Assembly (NCBI GenBank): GCA_947646655.1
Contig: CANSHI010000003.1
Span: 1-64,000 of the forward strand
DNA from: an uncultured bacterium
GTDB lineage: Bacteria; Bacillota_I; Bacilli_A; RF39; UBA660
DNA: 64,000 nucleotides
Reading direction: 5' to 3'
Within the stretch, counting starts at the first letter, position 1. Every line of letters starts with the position of its first letter. A model generated the notes under the pieces. The model did no database searches and was not told the origin of the DNA. It worked only from the letters and a program-made list of their open reading frames with translations. Shown here piece after piece: positions 26,939 through 35,885 of this stretch. A program made the translations under genes and the position numbers.

Positions 26939-27822
26939 GAAGTCTTTTTTAAGAAGTCAATAAATACTTTAATGTGGTGAGGTAGAATGTTAGAATCTAG
27001 TAAAATTAACCCATATTCTATTTGTTCTGTTTCAGGACTTACGTTAAGCTCAAAGAGCCTCTTATTTTTAATTTCTTCTTCGACATAAAGCTTTGTCACA
27101 TAGCCTATACCTAGACCATTGACTAAAAAATCGCAAAGTAGATTGGCGCTTCCGATGTTCATAATAGGATCTACTTTAATGTTTAAATCGCTAAAATATT
27201 TTTCGGCGGTTGCTCTAGAATTTGAAGGACTTTTTTGTAAAAGAAGAGGATACCGAGTTAGTTCCTCAGCTGAAATATTATTGTTGAATTTACTATAATA
27301 GTCGTAGTTTGTTACAAATATATATTTACTGCTACCTAATTTTAAATAACTTAGTCCTGTTTCTCTTTTGGTAGGAAATTTGCCAATTATGAAATCAAGT
27401 TCTCCATTTTTTAGAGATTCTATAAGTTTTTTAGTAGGATCAGTGTATATGTCGATTGTAATATTCGGATAAAGAGAATGAAAATCTTTAACATATTTAA
27501 CGAGATATTTTTTGGCAAGTGTCGTACTAATTCCTAATTTGATCGTACCACTTTGCATGTTATTAAACTCACTTATTTTAATTTCAGCTTCTTCTAATAA
27601 GGTGAATGCTTGTTTTACATTTAAAAATATTTTCTCTCCTGCTTCGTTTAATACTACTCCTTGTCGTGTTCTTGTGAAGAGGGGAGTATTCAATTCTTCC
27701 TCTAAGTTTTTAATAGTTTTACTTATTGCAGGTTGAGAAATATGCATATATTCAGCCGTTTTTGTTATGCTTTTAAGTTCTGCAACTTTGTAAAATACTT
27801 TGTAAGATTCTAAGTTTGTCAT
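26932..27822 (-). CDS. LysR-family transcriptional regulator
   Basis: The 296-residue protein has the LysR N-terminal winged HTH (AELKSITKTAEYMHISQPAI and LEEELNTPLFTRTRQGV) and a C-terminal periplasmic-binding-like effector domain (IKLGISTTLAKKYLVKYV onward). It controls unknown genes. The likely target is its own promoter and the divergent HD-domain gene, because a perfect inverted repeat of LysR-box form lies between them at 27840-27859. The start codon is at 27820-27822 on the minus strand with CTGGAGG upstream. Confidence 0.92.
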   Translation of the reverse strand: MTNLESYKVFYKVAELKSITKTAEYMHISQPAISKTIKNLEEELNTPLFTRTRQGVVLNEAGEKIFLNVKQAFTLLEEAEIKISEFNNMQSGTIKLGISTTLAKKYLVKYVKDFHSLYPNITIDIYTDPTKKLIESLKNGELDFIIGKFPTKRETGLSYLKLGSSKYIFVTNYDYYSKFNNNISAEELTRYPLLLQKSPSNSRATAEKYFSDLNIKVDPIMNIGSANLLCDFLVNGLGIGYVTKLYVEEEIKNKRLFELNVSPETEQIEYGLILLDSNILPHHIKVFIDFLKKTSN

Positions 27823-27839
27823 ATAACCTCCAGTTATGT

Positions 27840-27859
27840 ATACAATAAATTAATTGTAT
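27840..27859. promoter_or_regulatory. Inverted repeat fitting a LysR-type box
   Basis: ATACAAT (27840-27846) and ATTGTAT (27853-27859) are perfect inverted arms around six bases. This gives the T-N11-A core typical of LysR-type sites. It lies 18 bases upstream of the lysR-type start codon and about 50 bases before the divergent gene. Confidence 0.6.
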
Positions 27860-27910
27860 TTTGATTATAATAAAAATTTATGTATAATACAAGTAGGAAG
27901 TGAAAAGTTT

Positions 27911-28891
27911 ATGAAAAAAAGAATTGAAGATGCAGAAGATTTGCGAAAAATAGTGGAAGCTGCTTTGAAGTATGACATTGTTTTGTTTAAGGCCTTAAGA
28001 ATGAATAGTGAGTATGTTCAAAAAGTGGTGGCAATAAATGCTGACTTTGATGTTGTAAGAAAAGAGTTTTTTAGTGAGGAGAGTAAAAGTGATTTGAAGA
28101 ATTGGTTTGTGATGAATGGCTATTATGAAATAGGTGATTACAGTATAAGTTATAATCCCGAGGAAAATATAATACTTCAAGCAATCCAAGTTAAAGATAA
28201 TCTAAGTAATATTGCTCAGGCGATCAATAATAGTAGAGAAAGAAGAGAATCGAGTATTTGTGTACCTAATGTAAATATTATAACTGCTGGTAATAATAGT
28301 ATACTTAGGAAGGCCCGTGATTTCGCTTCATTTGCACATGATGGTCAGGCGAGATTAGATGGTACAGAATTTGTTTGTCATCCGCGTAGAGTTGCTGATA
28401 ATATTCGTAAGTTTTATAGTGGAAAGTTTGAAGTTGAGTATGAGACTGCAGGCCATTTGCATGATACAGCTGAGGATACTCCCGTTACAATCGCAGATAT
28501 AGAAGAAAATTTTGGTACAACAGTTGCTGGATTAGTTTTAGAGCTTACTAGTGATGATATGATGAAGCATAAGCTTGGAAAAGCTGTATATTTAACACAA
28601 AAAATGTTAAAAATGAGTGATGGGGCACTTTTGATAAAATTGTGTGATAGATTAGATAATATTTCCGATTTAAATAATACAAGTCCTGAGTTTAGAAAAC
28701 GTTATAGTAAAGAAACATTAGAGATTTTAGAAAACTTGTTGATTTTTAGAAAATTAAATATATATCATTTAAGAGTTATAAGTGAAATCCTAGTAAATTT
28801 AGCTAAGTTAAAAGATTTAGATAAAGAAAAAAGCGCTTCTATAAAGCGACTAAATTTAAAAGTTGTCGAAAAATATAGTATGGTTAGGTAA
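27911..28891 (+). CDS. HD-domain (SpoT/MESH-type) phosphohydrolase-like protein
   Basis: The 326-residue protein has an N-terminal region I cannot place (1-125) and a C-terminal HD domain. Its metal ligands are visible in order: H in FVCHPRRVA, HD in GHLHDTAEDT, and D in LCDRLDNI. The ED pair after the HD motif is that of the RelA/SpoT hydrolase group, whose members remove pyrophosphate from (p)ppGpp or similar nucleotides. No synthetase domain is present. ATG 27911 is chosen (GGAAGTG upstream); an upstream extension overlaps the promoter region. It may be controlled by the divergent LysR protein. Confidence 0.8.
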   Translation: MKKRIEDAEDLRKIVEAALKYDIVLFKALRMNSEYVQKVVAINADFDVVRKEFFSEESKSDLKNWFVMNGYYEIGDYSISYNPEENIILQAIQVKDNLSNIAQAINNSRERRESSICVPNVNIITAGNNSILRKARDFASFAHDGQARLDGTEFVCHPRRVADNIRKFYSGKFEVEYETAGHLHDTAEDTPVTIADIEENFGTTVAGLVLELTSDDMMKHKLGKAVYLTQKMLKMSDGALLIKLCDRLDNISDLNNTSPEFRKRYSKETLEILENLLIFRKLNIYHLRVISEILVNLAKLKDLDKEKSASIKRLNLKVVEKYSMVR

Positions 28892-28904
28892 AATAACCTT
28901 TTTT

Positions 28905-30035
28905 TTATAAGTGCAAAACTTTTTGTTCATAATAGTTTTCTAATTCATTTAGCGTGCCAAAGATATTCGGCTTTTTTCCAACTTTTTGATACAATTTAAA
29001 CCAATTAGAAAGAGCTTTTTCAAAAACATTAGCATTCCAACTTAAATCATGAGGATTGTAATGTTCCAAAATAGATAAAAATGGAATATCGTACTTTTTA
29101 TACATTTCATTATATAGTTCTTGGCATTTAGCCATAGTCATAAAAGAAAGATATCTGTTATTTTCTTTGATAGCGGTGTACATGTTAGTTCGCCATTTAG
29201 AATATATAAGTTCACAAGTTCCCGTTAGAGCTTCGTCTGTAATCGGTTCTCTATTCAATGGTATAGATGGTAAACTTTTTCTTGCAACTTGCTGATATTG
29301 AATGTCGAGGCTATCTAGCGTTTTTTTGAGACATATAATCATTGATAAACTCGCTTTTTTAATTTCGTCTAAAGTGTAAGCACTAACTAAGCCTTCATAA
29401 GCTTCGGCAAATTTATTAGGCAAAAAATCTAATTGTAAAATTGTAGATTTAACACTTTTTAAATCATTTGGTAAAGAACGATGATTTAACATAAAAATTA
29501 TATATTCTGTTCTTTTAATGATTTTATATAAATATTTAAAAGCCTGCCTAAAATCATAAGTCGCTAGTATGTCATCATAACGACGTAAAATTTCTATAAA
29601 ATGTTTGCTTACATATAAGTATATACTTTCGTCTCGGTGCATGTTTTGGTCAAGCAGATCAGCAATATTGTAATAATATATCCAATGTTCTAGTGTTTTT
29701 TTATAAGAAGCTGTAAAATTTCTTAAAATATTAACTGATGGATTTTCATACTCAGCCAATTTTAATATTTCGGACCAGCTTTTAGAAAATATGCTAAAAT
29801 ATTCATCTTTAATAACAAAACATTGGTCTAGTGCGTGAAAATCTTCTCGCTTTGTTATTGCAATCATATTAAAACCTTTTGAACCATAAATGCTCGGACA
29901 ATTGACATAGGGATTTAAAATTACTAGGTCTACTTCGTCAAAGTATTTATTTTTACTCTCAGCTCCAATTATTTGACTTATTAAGTTATTTCTTTTAAAA
30001 AGTTCATATGGTTCGTAAGTGGTATTTAAATTCAT
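28905..30035 (-). CDS. Hypothetical protein, 376 residues
   Basis: I do not recognise this soluble protein. The first 95 residues look alpha/beta (VDLVILNPYVNCPSIYGSKG) and the rest is helical. It is read from the minus strand with a GGGGGA-containing leader just before the ATG complementary to 30033-30035. It converges with the HD-domain gene, only 13 bases from its stop, and diverges from the NHEJ operon. No partner is implied beyond position. Confidence 0.65.
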   Translation of the reverse strand: MNLNTTYEPYELFKRNNLISQIIGAESKNKYFDEVDLVILNPYVNCPSIYGSKGFNMIAITKREDFHALDQCFVIKDEYFSIFSKSWSEILKLAEYENPSVNILRNFTASYKKTLEHWIYYYNIADLLDQNMHRDESIYLYVSKHFIEILRRYDDILATYDFRQAFKYLYKIIKRTEYIIFMLNHRSLPNDLKSVKSTILQLDFLPNKFAEAYEGLVSAYTLDEIKKASLSMIICLKKTLDSLDIQYQQVARKSLPSIPLNREPITDEALTGTCELIYSKWRTNMYTAIKENNRYLSFMTMAKCQELYNEMYKKYDIPFLSILEHYNPHDLSWNANVFEKALSNWFKLYQKVGKKPNIFGTLNELENYYEQKVLHL

Positions 30036-30146
30036 TATTGTATCCCCCTATTATATTGTGCCATAATTTTTCATCTTTGTAAATAATATTCTTTTAGTTT
30101 TGTAATAATCAAAAAATAAAATATCATAATAAAAATGGTGAATGCT

Positions 30147-30890
30147 ATGGCAAATTTTAAAAGTACGATTTCGTTTGGGTTAGTAAATATTCCGATTTTG
30201 TACAATCCTGTTATAAAAAATAACGACATTACGTTTAATCAATTACATAAGAAATGTTTAAATCGAATAAGATATCAAAAATATTGTGAACATTGTAAAA
30301 AATTAGTTAAGGAGCCAGAAATTGTCAAGGGATATGAATTTGAGAAGGGCGAATATGTTACTTTTACTAAAGATGAGTTAAGTGGATTAAGTGATGCTTC
30401 CAAAGACGTAATAGAAATTGTATCTTTTGTACCTGAGGCAGAAATAGATACTTATTATTACGAAAAAAGTTATATTTTAACACCTCCTAAAAAATCAAAA
30501 GCGTATTCTCTATTTTTAGAAATTTTAAAAAAAAGTAAAAAGGTTGCTATTGGAAAAACACTTTTAAGCACTAAATTTTATTATGTGTTGTTAAAACATT
30601 TTCAAGGAAGCATTTTGATGTCGACGATGTATTTTTATGATGAGGTTAATATCCCAGAATCTTTAAGCGAAGTTAAATTTAGTAAGCAAGAATTAGATTT
30701 AGCAATGAAATTAGTTAGTAGTATGACAGGTCACTTTAAACCTGAAGAATATGTGGATGAAAGTTATATTGGTGTTAAAAATGCTATCGATATGAAACTC
30801 GATGGTAAAAAGACTCTTAAGAAGAGAAGCAAAAAGGTTGCTTCTACTAAAGATCTATTATTGTCTTTACAAAAAAGTTTGGAGAACTAA
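30147..30890 (+). CDS. ku: Non-homologous end-joining protein Ku
   Basis: The 247-residue protein matches the bacterial Ku core: FKSTISFGLVNIPILYNP at the start, KYCEHCKKLVKEPEIVKGYE with the CxxC pair, and a basic C-terminal tail (KKTLKKRSKKVASTKDLL). Ku binds double-strand DNA ends as a homodimer ring and recruits LigD. ATG 30147 is preferred over an ATG four codons upstream because GGTG lies upstream and family members begin at this point. The ligase gene starts three bases after its stop, so ku and the split ligD form an operon. Confidence 0.95.
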   Translation: MANFKSTISFGLVNIPILYNPVIKNNDITFNQLHKKCLNRIRYQKYCEHCKKLVKEPEIVKGYEFEKGEYVTFTKDELSGLSDASKDVIEIVSFVPEAEIDTYYYEKSYILTPPKKSKAYSLFLEILKKSKKVAIGKTLLSTKFYYVLLKHFQGSILMSTMYFYDEVNIPESLSEVKFSKQELDLAMKLVSSMTGHFKPEEYVDESYIGVKNAIDMKLDGKKTLKKRSKKVASTKDLLLSLQKSLEN

Positions 30891-30892
30891 GT

Positions 30893-31774
30893 ATGGTTTT
30901 TTTGAAATTTTTTAAACCTATGCTTCTAAGCGAAAGATCACATGCATTTGATGATGATAAGTTTTTATATGAATTAAAATACGATGGTTATCGGGCGACG
31001 ATACATGTAAGTCCTAAAACTATAAAAGTTTATTCTCGAAATGGTATAGATCTTACATCTAATTTTCCAGAACTAAAGAGCATTAAAGGTTTAGTAAAAC
31101 ACGAGACTATTTTTGATGGTGAAATCGTTTCATTTTTAAATGAAAAGCCAAGTTTCAGTGATCTACAAGTAAGGGGAAGAATAAAAAGCAAATACAAAAT
31201 TGAAGAGAAAGCATTGGAAAATCCAGTTGTTTTTGTAGCATTTGATTGTCTATATGAAGACGGAGAAGATTTAACACATTTTGATCTTTTAAAAAGGAAG
31301 AAAATTTTGGAAAAGTTTGGTACAAATGATAATTTCATTTTAAGTTCATATTCGATAGGGCAAGGTAAAAGCTTATTTAAAAAGATTAAAAAACTAGATT
31401 TAGAAGGAATAGTCGCTAAAAGAATAGATAGTGAATATGTTCCTGAAGCTAGAACTAAGGATTGGATTAAAATAAAAAACTATAAATGTGAAAGTTTTTT
31501 TATTGGAGGATTCATCGATACACAATTTAAACGTTCATTGCTTTTAGGGGAATATCGAAGTGATGACAAACTTTACTTTGTAGGAAAAGTGTCTGTTGAT
31601 AAATTGAAAGTTTTCGACAATAAGGTGTATTCAAGAAGTCCGTTTTGTAATTACAAAGAAAAGGAAATAAACTATTTTAAAAAATTATCAAAATGCGAAG
31701 TCATATATATTGAAAGAACTCCAAATGGTAACTTAAGAGAGCCTGTATTTAAAAGGATGGTAGAAAATGGATAA
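30893..31774 (+). CDS. ligD: ATP-dependent DNA ligase of NHEJ (LigD ligase part)
   Basis: The 293-residue protein carries the nucleotidyltransferase core of ATP-dependent ligases. YELKYDGYRA holds the lysine that receives AMP, FDGEIVSF is motif III, LEGIVAKRID motif IV and TKDWIKIKNY motif V, with the OB-fold at the end. It corresponds to the ligase domain of LigD as a separate polypeptide. It seals the breaks that Ku holds and LigD polymerase fills. It overlaps the next gene by eight bases. Confidence 0.92.
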   Translation: MVFLKFFKPMLLSERSHAFDDDKFLYELKYDGYRATIHVSPKTIKVYSRNGIDLTSNFPELKSIKGLVKHETIFDGEIVSFLNEKPSFSDLQVRGRIKSKYKIEEKALENPVVFVAFDCLYEDGEDLTHFDLLKRKKILEKFGTNDNFILSSYSIGQGKSLFKKIKKLDLEGIVAKRIDSEYVPEARTKDWIKIKNYKCESFFIGGFIDTQFKRSLLLGEYRSDDKLYFVGKVSVDKLKVFDNKVYSRSPFCNYKEKEINYFKKLSKCEVIYIERTPNGNLREPVFKRMVENG

Positions 31775-33179
31775 ATTAAAAAATTATAAATCAAAAAGAG
31801 ATTTTAAAAAAACTAGTGAGCCTAAAGGTAAGGAGAAAAAGTCTTCTAAAAAACTTAGATTTGTCGTGCAACATCATTTAGCGAGAAGAGATCATTATGA
31901 TTTTAGGTTAGAATATAATGGTGTTTTAAAAAGCTGGGCAGTTCCAAAAGGCCCTTCATATAAAACAACTGACAAACGTTTAGCAGTAATGGTTGAAGAT
32001 CATCCTTTCGAATATAGAAATTTTGAAGGAACTATACCAAAAGGTGAATATGGTGGTGGCACTGTAATGCTATGGGATGAAGGGTTTTGGGAATGTGAAG
32101 GTAATATAAGGGAAGGTCTTAGTAAAGGATCTATCAAGTTTATTTTGCATGGGAAAAGACTCAAAGGAAAATGGACTTTGGTAAAATTTAAAGAAGACAA
32201 CTGGCTTTTAATTAAAGAAAGAGACAATATTTCTTTGTTTGAGAATATTGAAGATTTTAATACTAGTATTAGAACTGGAAGAACGATGGAAGAAATAACA
32301 AATAATGTTAAAAAAATTAGAAACAGTAAAAAGAAATCGCTAGTCGAAGGCATAGAAATAAGTAATGGAAGTAAACTTGTATACCAAAAACCAAAAATTA
32401 CAAAGTGGGATGTTGTCAATTATTATAAACAGGTAACAGAGAAAATGTTTCCATATATAAGTAACCGCTTGTTAAGCACGGTTAGATGCCCAAATGGTGT
32501 CGAAGGTGAGAAGTTTTTTAAAAAACATTTAGGGGAAAATAAGTATGGTTTAGCATCTTTAAAAATAAAAAGTGAAAATGGAAAACGTGACGATTATTAT
32601 TATATGGTAGATGAATCGGGCATTATTGGTGAAGCTCAAATGAATGGAATTGAATTTCATATTGGAGGTAGTAAAGTGGGCGAAATAAACAAGCCCAATA
32701 CTTTGGTTTTCGATTTAGATCCCGATGAAAACTTAAGTTTGAGTAAGGTTAGACAAGGAGTTCGTGATTTAAAGAGTATTTTAGATAAATTAAAGTTAAA
32801 AGCATTTTTAAAAACGAGTGGTGGCAAAGGTTATCACGTCGTTGTTCCCACTAAAAAACTTAAAAATTGGAAACAGTTCAGTGAATTTGCGGAGAATATT
32901 GTCAAGGTTATGGTTGAGTCTTGGCCAGACTCGTATACTAGCAATATTAGAAAAGAGAAACGCAAAGGAAAGATTTTTATCGATTGGTTTAGAAATAAAA
33001 AAGGTTCGACAAGTGTTGCACCGTATTCTTTAAGGGCTAGAGAGGGAGCTTGTGTCTCTATGCCTATTAAATGGAGTGAACTAGATAAAGTAAAACCAAA
33101 TGGTATCGATATAAAAGAGGCGATTAAAAGACTTAAAAGAAAAGATCCTTGGGAAGGTTTTTTCGAGATTAATCAATAA
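31767..33179 (+). CDS. ligD: LigD phosphoesterase-polymerase protein
   Basis: The 470-residue protein has an N-terminal 3'-phosphoesterase domain (about 25-150) with VVQHHLARRDHYDFRLEY, AVPKGPS and IPKGEYGGGTVMLWD, including the histidines that bind manganese. A primase-type polymerase domain follows (about 205-465) with FDLDPDENLS (metal-binding aspartates), KTSGGKGYHVVVP and FIDWFRN. It trims and fills DNA ends during NHEJ. The order phosphoesterase-polymerase with a separate ligase differs from single-chain LigD proteins. Translation is coupled to the ligase gene through an eight-base overlap. Confidence 0.92.
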   Translation: MDKLKNYKSKRDFKKTSEPKGKEKKSSKKLRFVVQHHLARRDHYDFRLEYNGVLKSWAVPKGPSYKTTDKRLAVMVEDHPFEYRNFEGTIPKGEYGGGTVMLWDEGFWECEGNIREGLSKGSIKFILHGKRLKGKWTLVKFKEDNWLLIKERDNISLFENIEDFNTSIRTGRTMEEITNNVKKIRNSKKKSLVEGIEISNGSKLVYQKPKITKWDVVNYYKQVTEKMFPYISNRLLSTVRCPNGVEGEKFFKKHLGENKYGLASLKIKSENGKRDDYYYMVDESGIIGEAQMNGIEFHIGGSKVGEINKPNTLVFDLDPDENLSLSKVRQGVRDLKSILDKLKLKAFLKTSGGKGYHVVVPTKKLKNWKQFSEFAENIVKVMVESWPDSYTSNIRKEKRKGKIFIDWFRNKKGSTSVAPYSLRAREGACVSMPIKWSELDKVKPNGIDIKEAIKRLKRKDPWEGFFEINQ

Positions 33180-33247
33180 TAAATTTCTATTTAAAGTAAT
33201 TTGACAATAGTAGAGATTTAATGTATTCTTATAATAGGAGTGAAAAT

Positions 33248-34150
33248 ATGACATTAGTAATTATGGCTGCTGGTATGGGCAGTAGATATGGAGGACTTAA
33301 ACAAATTGATGCTGTAGGTCCAAATGGAGAGTTTATCATAGATTATTCTGTCTATGATGCAATTAAAGCAGGATTTGACAAAGTAGTCTTTATTATAAAA
33401 CGAGAAAATGAAGAAATATTTAAGGAAACAATCGGTAAAAGAGTTGAAAAGTATATAGATGTAAAATATGCTTTTCAAGATTTAGATAATATTCCAGAGG
33501 GAATAGAAGTTCCTAGTGATAGAGTAAAACCTTGGGGAACTACGCATGCGATTTTAGCTTGTAAAGATATCGTTAAAGAAAATTTTGCCATTATAAATGC
33601 CGATGATTTTTATGGGTTTGATGCCTATAAGACTGTCAGTGAATTTTTGAATAACTTAGATAGTAATTCTTTTAATATAGGTTTAGTCGGCTATAGAGTA
33701 GAAAATACTTTGACAGAAAATGGATCTGTTAAAAGAGGAATATGTGAAGTTGAAGATAAATATTTAACTAAGCTAATAGAAAGCCAAGTATCCAGGGAAA
33801 ATGGTATTATAAATGCTAAGCCTTTAGATGGGTCGCAATCTTTTGTTATAAGTAATAATCAACTTGTTTCAATGAATATGTTAGGTTTTACGCCAAAGAT
33901 ATTCGATTTGTTGGAAGAAGATTTTAAAGAATACTTAAATGAAAATAGAGAAAATTTGAGCAAATGTGAAAGACTTATACCTGACACAGTTTATAAATAT
34001 ATAAAACAAAATAAAGTTAAAGTTGAGGTTCTTGATACTACTTCTACGTGGTATGGAGTGACATATAAGGAAGATAGGCCGATGATTATTTCATCTATCA
34101 ATAAACTATTAGATGATGAAGTTTATCCTCGTGACTTATGGAATAAATAA
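33248..34150 (+). CDS. NTP-transferase-family sugar nucleotidyltransferase
   Basis: The 300-residue protein starts with the nucleotide-binding pattern of sugar-1-phosphate nucleotidyltransferases (LVIMAAGMGSRYGGLKQIDA) and has the metal-binding INADDFYG near residue 117. This group activates sugar 1-phosphates as NDP-sugars; which sugar cannot be told from the sequence. ATG 33248 follows AGGAGTG. A promoter with TTGACA near 33201 precedes it. It stands alone after the NHEJ operon and before a decayed toxin-antitoxin-like unit. Confidence 0.85.
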   Translation: MTLVIMAAGMGSRYGGLKQIDAVGPNGEFIIDYSVYDAIKAGFDKVVFIIKRENEEIFKETIGKRVEKYIDVKYAFQDLDNIPEGIEVPSDRVKPWGTTHAILACKDIVKENFAIINADDFYGFDAYKTVSEFLNNLDSNSFNIGLVGYRVENTLTENGSVKRGICEVEDKYLTKLIESQVSRENGIINAKPLDGSQSFVISNNQLVSMNMLGFTPKIFDLLEEDFKEYLNENRENLSKCERLIPDTVYKYIKQNKVKVEVLDTTSTWYGVTYKEDRPMIISSINKLLDDEVYPRDLWNK

Positions 34151-34155
34151 AAGAC

Positions 34156-34270
34156 TTGAGAAAGAAACTCAAGTGTAGTATTATTAATTTAGAGAGCACG
34201 TACTATTTACTACGTGTTCCATGTGTGGATGCACGAGTGAATTTTTAGGAATTTACTCGTATCTTTTTGT
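34156..34270 (+). ncRNA. Small RNA of module A1 (peptide part lost)
   Basis: This is the first of three related units. Promoter TTGAGA (34156-34161), 17 bases, TATTAT (34179-34184). The predicted RNA starts near 34191, has a first hairpin CACGTA/TACGTG and ends in a long hairpin (CACGAGTGAAT... ATTTACTCGT, 34232-34260) followed by a T5 run. The opposing peptide frame present in A2 and A3 is missing here and replaced by the poly-G promoter of the next gene, so only the RNA half remains. Confidence 0.6.
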
Positions 34271-34331
34271 ATTAATTAGTTGTGGCAATGATTAGTTTAA
34301 AAATATCTCTTTTTATAACAAACGATCATCC

Positions 34332-34365
34332 TTGACAAACCTTGGGGGGGGGGTGATAAAATGTT
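34332..34365 (+). promoter_or_regulatory. Promoter with a G10 tract between -35 and -10
   Basis: TTGACA (34332-34337) is followed by AACCTT, ten G residues (34344-34353) and TGATAAAAT, in which TGA-TAAAAT can serve as an extended -10. The spacer is 19 bases with ten G and would be 17 with eight. Changes in the tract would therefore tune promoter strength, a recognised form of transcriptional phase variation. Seen: the sequence. Inferred: the switching. Confidence 0.65.
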
Positions 34366-34403
34366 AATATAAGCATATAAATGTGAGAGGTATGGAAAAT
34401 TAT

Positions 34404-35360
34404 ATGAATGAAGTGAATAAAAAGGCAGAATATAACGCGATTAAATTTTCAAAATATGATTGGAAGAAAATATGTGCAGTAGTTTTTATGATAATATTAT
34501 TATACTCAGTTTCAACGAAATTTGTAACTTTAACTGGTGATAATATAGTTTTATTAGACATGTACATGTTCGAAGTTTCAAGTGTACAACTAACATTATC
34601 TTTTGCCATAATATATTTATATTCAATATTTACTGACAAAAAGAAATTGTCTTATTTAGTTCTTTTCCTATTATTTGTCAGTTTTATATATTCAGCTTAT
34701 ATATATTTTAATATAGAAATTGTAGTGTCAAATATGAGTGAACAGACCATAGTATATATTCAAAATCACACGCAGTATGGAGAAGGAATTGTTTTTTACT
34801 GTATAAGTTTTATAATACTTATAATAAACGTTTTTTTGCCAGGGAAAAAGAAAACTAGAAACGAAACACAAACGTTTAATAATGAAATAAATAATTCATT
34901 TGCTATAAATGACAATTATATTTTTGCAACCTATATATATGGAATAGAAAAGTGTCCTAGTTTATATAATAAGCTTTCCGTGTTGATTGATGATGATACA
35001 TCTGGAATTTTAAATATTAATATAAATATTGAGGCCGAAAAACCCGAGATTATTTCTATTCCTAAAAAAGATATAAAAGATATAAAATATAAACTTAGTA
35101 TAATATCAAAAGAAGTAATGTCGGAAAAGGTCTACGGTCCAGCGGAGCATGTAAGAGACATTGCGCTTTTCGGAGGGCCGACATTTTTAATTATAAAATG
35201 TATAAAAGGGGATAAAATAAAAGATTATTATAAAATGAAAAGTACCCAAGTATATGACATAACTATTATTTATTGTGAAGATAATGAGGAAAAGAAAATT
35301 ATGTTTCAAACTAAAGAAAATCCAAATAAATTTTTAAATAATATAAAAAAATTGGCATAA
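34404..35360 (+). CDS. Four-TM membrane protein with cytoplasmic C-terminal domain (paralogue 1)
   Basis: The 318-residue product has four hydrophobic segments in residues 22-145 and a C-terminal domain of about 170 residues. That domain contains IPKKDIKDIKYKLSIISKEV, DYYKMKSTQVYDITIIY and the end pattern FQTKENPNKFLNNIKKL. It is clearly homologous to the protein encoded at 58516-59439 (FQTKFNPAEFLNKLKE). I know no named family. AGAGG lies about 12 bases before ATG 34404; the frame extends to GTG 34383, but the paralogue has the same leader layout and supports the inner start. The promoter contains a G10 tract, so expression may switch. Confidence 0.75.
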   Translation: MNEVNKKAEYNAIKFSKYDWKKICAVVFMIILLYSVSTKFVTLTGDNIVLLDMYMFEVSSVQLTLSFAIIYLYSIFTDKKKLSYLVLFLLFVSFIYSAYIYFNIEIVVSNMSEQTIVYIQNHTQYGEGIVFYCISFIILIINVFLPGKKKTRNETQTFNNEINNSFAINDNYIFATYIYGIEKCPSLYNKLSVLIDDDTSGILNININIEAEKPEIISIPKKDIKDIKYKLSIISKEVMSEKVYGPAEHVRDIALFGGPTFLIIKCIKGDKIKDYYKMKSTQVYDITIIYCEDNEEKKIMFQTKENPNKFLNNIKKLA

Positions 35361-35488
35361 AAAATATATTTTAGATAATTTTGATGATTTAGTATAGTTA
35401 TTGTTTATTATTCCGTGTGTTCTTCAGTTATGATTAATCTTTTGTAAAACTTTTTATTAAATAACTTGAGAAAAAAATTCAAGTGTAG

Positions 35489-35580
35489 TATTATTAACTC
35501 AGAGAGCGCGTACTATTTACTACGTGTTCCTGTTTGGGTTGCACGAGTGAATTTTTAGGAATTTACTCGTGTCTTTTTGT
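35489..35580 (+). ncRNA. Candidate antitoxin small RNA, module A2
   Basis: Promoter TTGAGA (35466-35471), 17-base spacer, TATTAT (35489-35494). The predicted RNA of about 80 bases starts near 35501, forms a hairpin CGCGTA/TACGTG and ends with the long terminator stem (CACGAGTGAAT / ATTTACTCGTG, 35542-35571) and T5. It runs toward the peptide gene on the other strand and would overlap the 3' part of that mRNA. This is the layout of type I antitoxins such as RatA. Role is inferred. Confidence 0.65.
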
Positions 35581-35589
35581 CTTAATTAG

Positions 35590-35658
35590 TTAATTAAATA
35601 TGACTATTACAATGATGACTAAAATAAGCAATATATTAAGTATAAATAATTTATTCAT
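35590..35658 (-). CDS. 22-residue hydrophobic peptide, candidate type I toxin (A2)
   Basis: Read on the minus strand from 35658, the frame gives MNKLFILNILLILVIIVI followed by VIFN and TAA. AAGGAGTG lies at good spacing before the ATG. The peptide is one hydrophobic helix with a lysine near the start, like membrane-acting type I toxins. A promoter on the same strand, TTGACA (35805-35800) with a 17-base spacer and TAGACT (35782-35777), places the start of the mRNA near 35770 with a leader of about 110 bases. The identical peptide is encoded in A3 and a related one in cluster B (shared FI-x-NILLI). It is not similar to Fst or TxpA as I recall them. Confidence 0.65.
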   Translation of the reverse strand: MNKLFILNILLILVIIVIVIFN

Positions 35659-35885
35659 AACTAACACTCCTTTTCATCTTACCCCTAAAATTGAGTACCA
35701 AAACCCCCTGAAAAATCAAAAAGTCTTAAGACAAAAAGAAAAACACAAATAAATAAAGTCGAACTCTCGAGGTAATAGTCTAGCATATCATTTTGTCGAT
35801 GTCAAAAATTTGGGTATAAAAAAACTATTTAACATTTAAAAATTTTTTTGAAAAATAAACACTTGAGAAAAAAATTCAAGTGTAG

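Noticed and set aside
32000-32419. 139-codon minus-strand frame inside the LigD polymerase gene
   Set aside because: Antisense shadow of a gene with clear phosphoesterase motifs.
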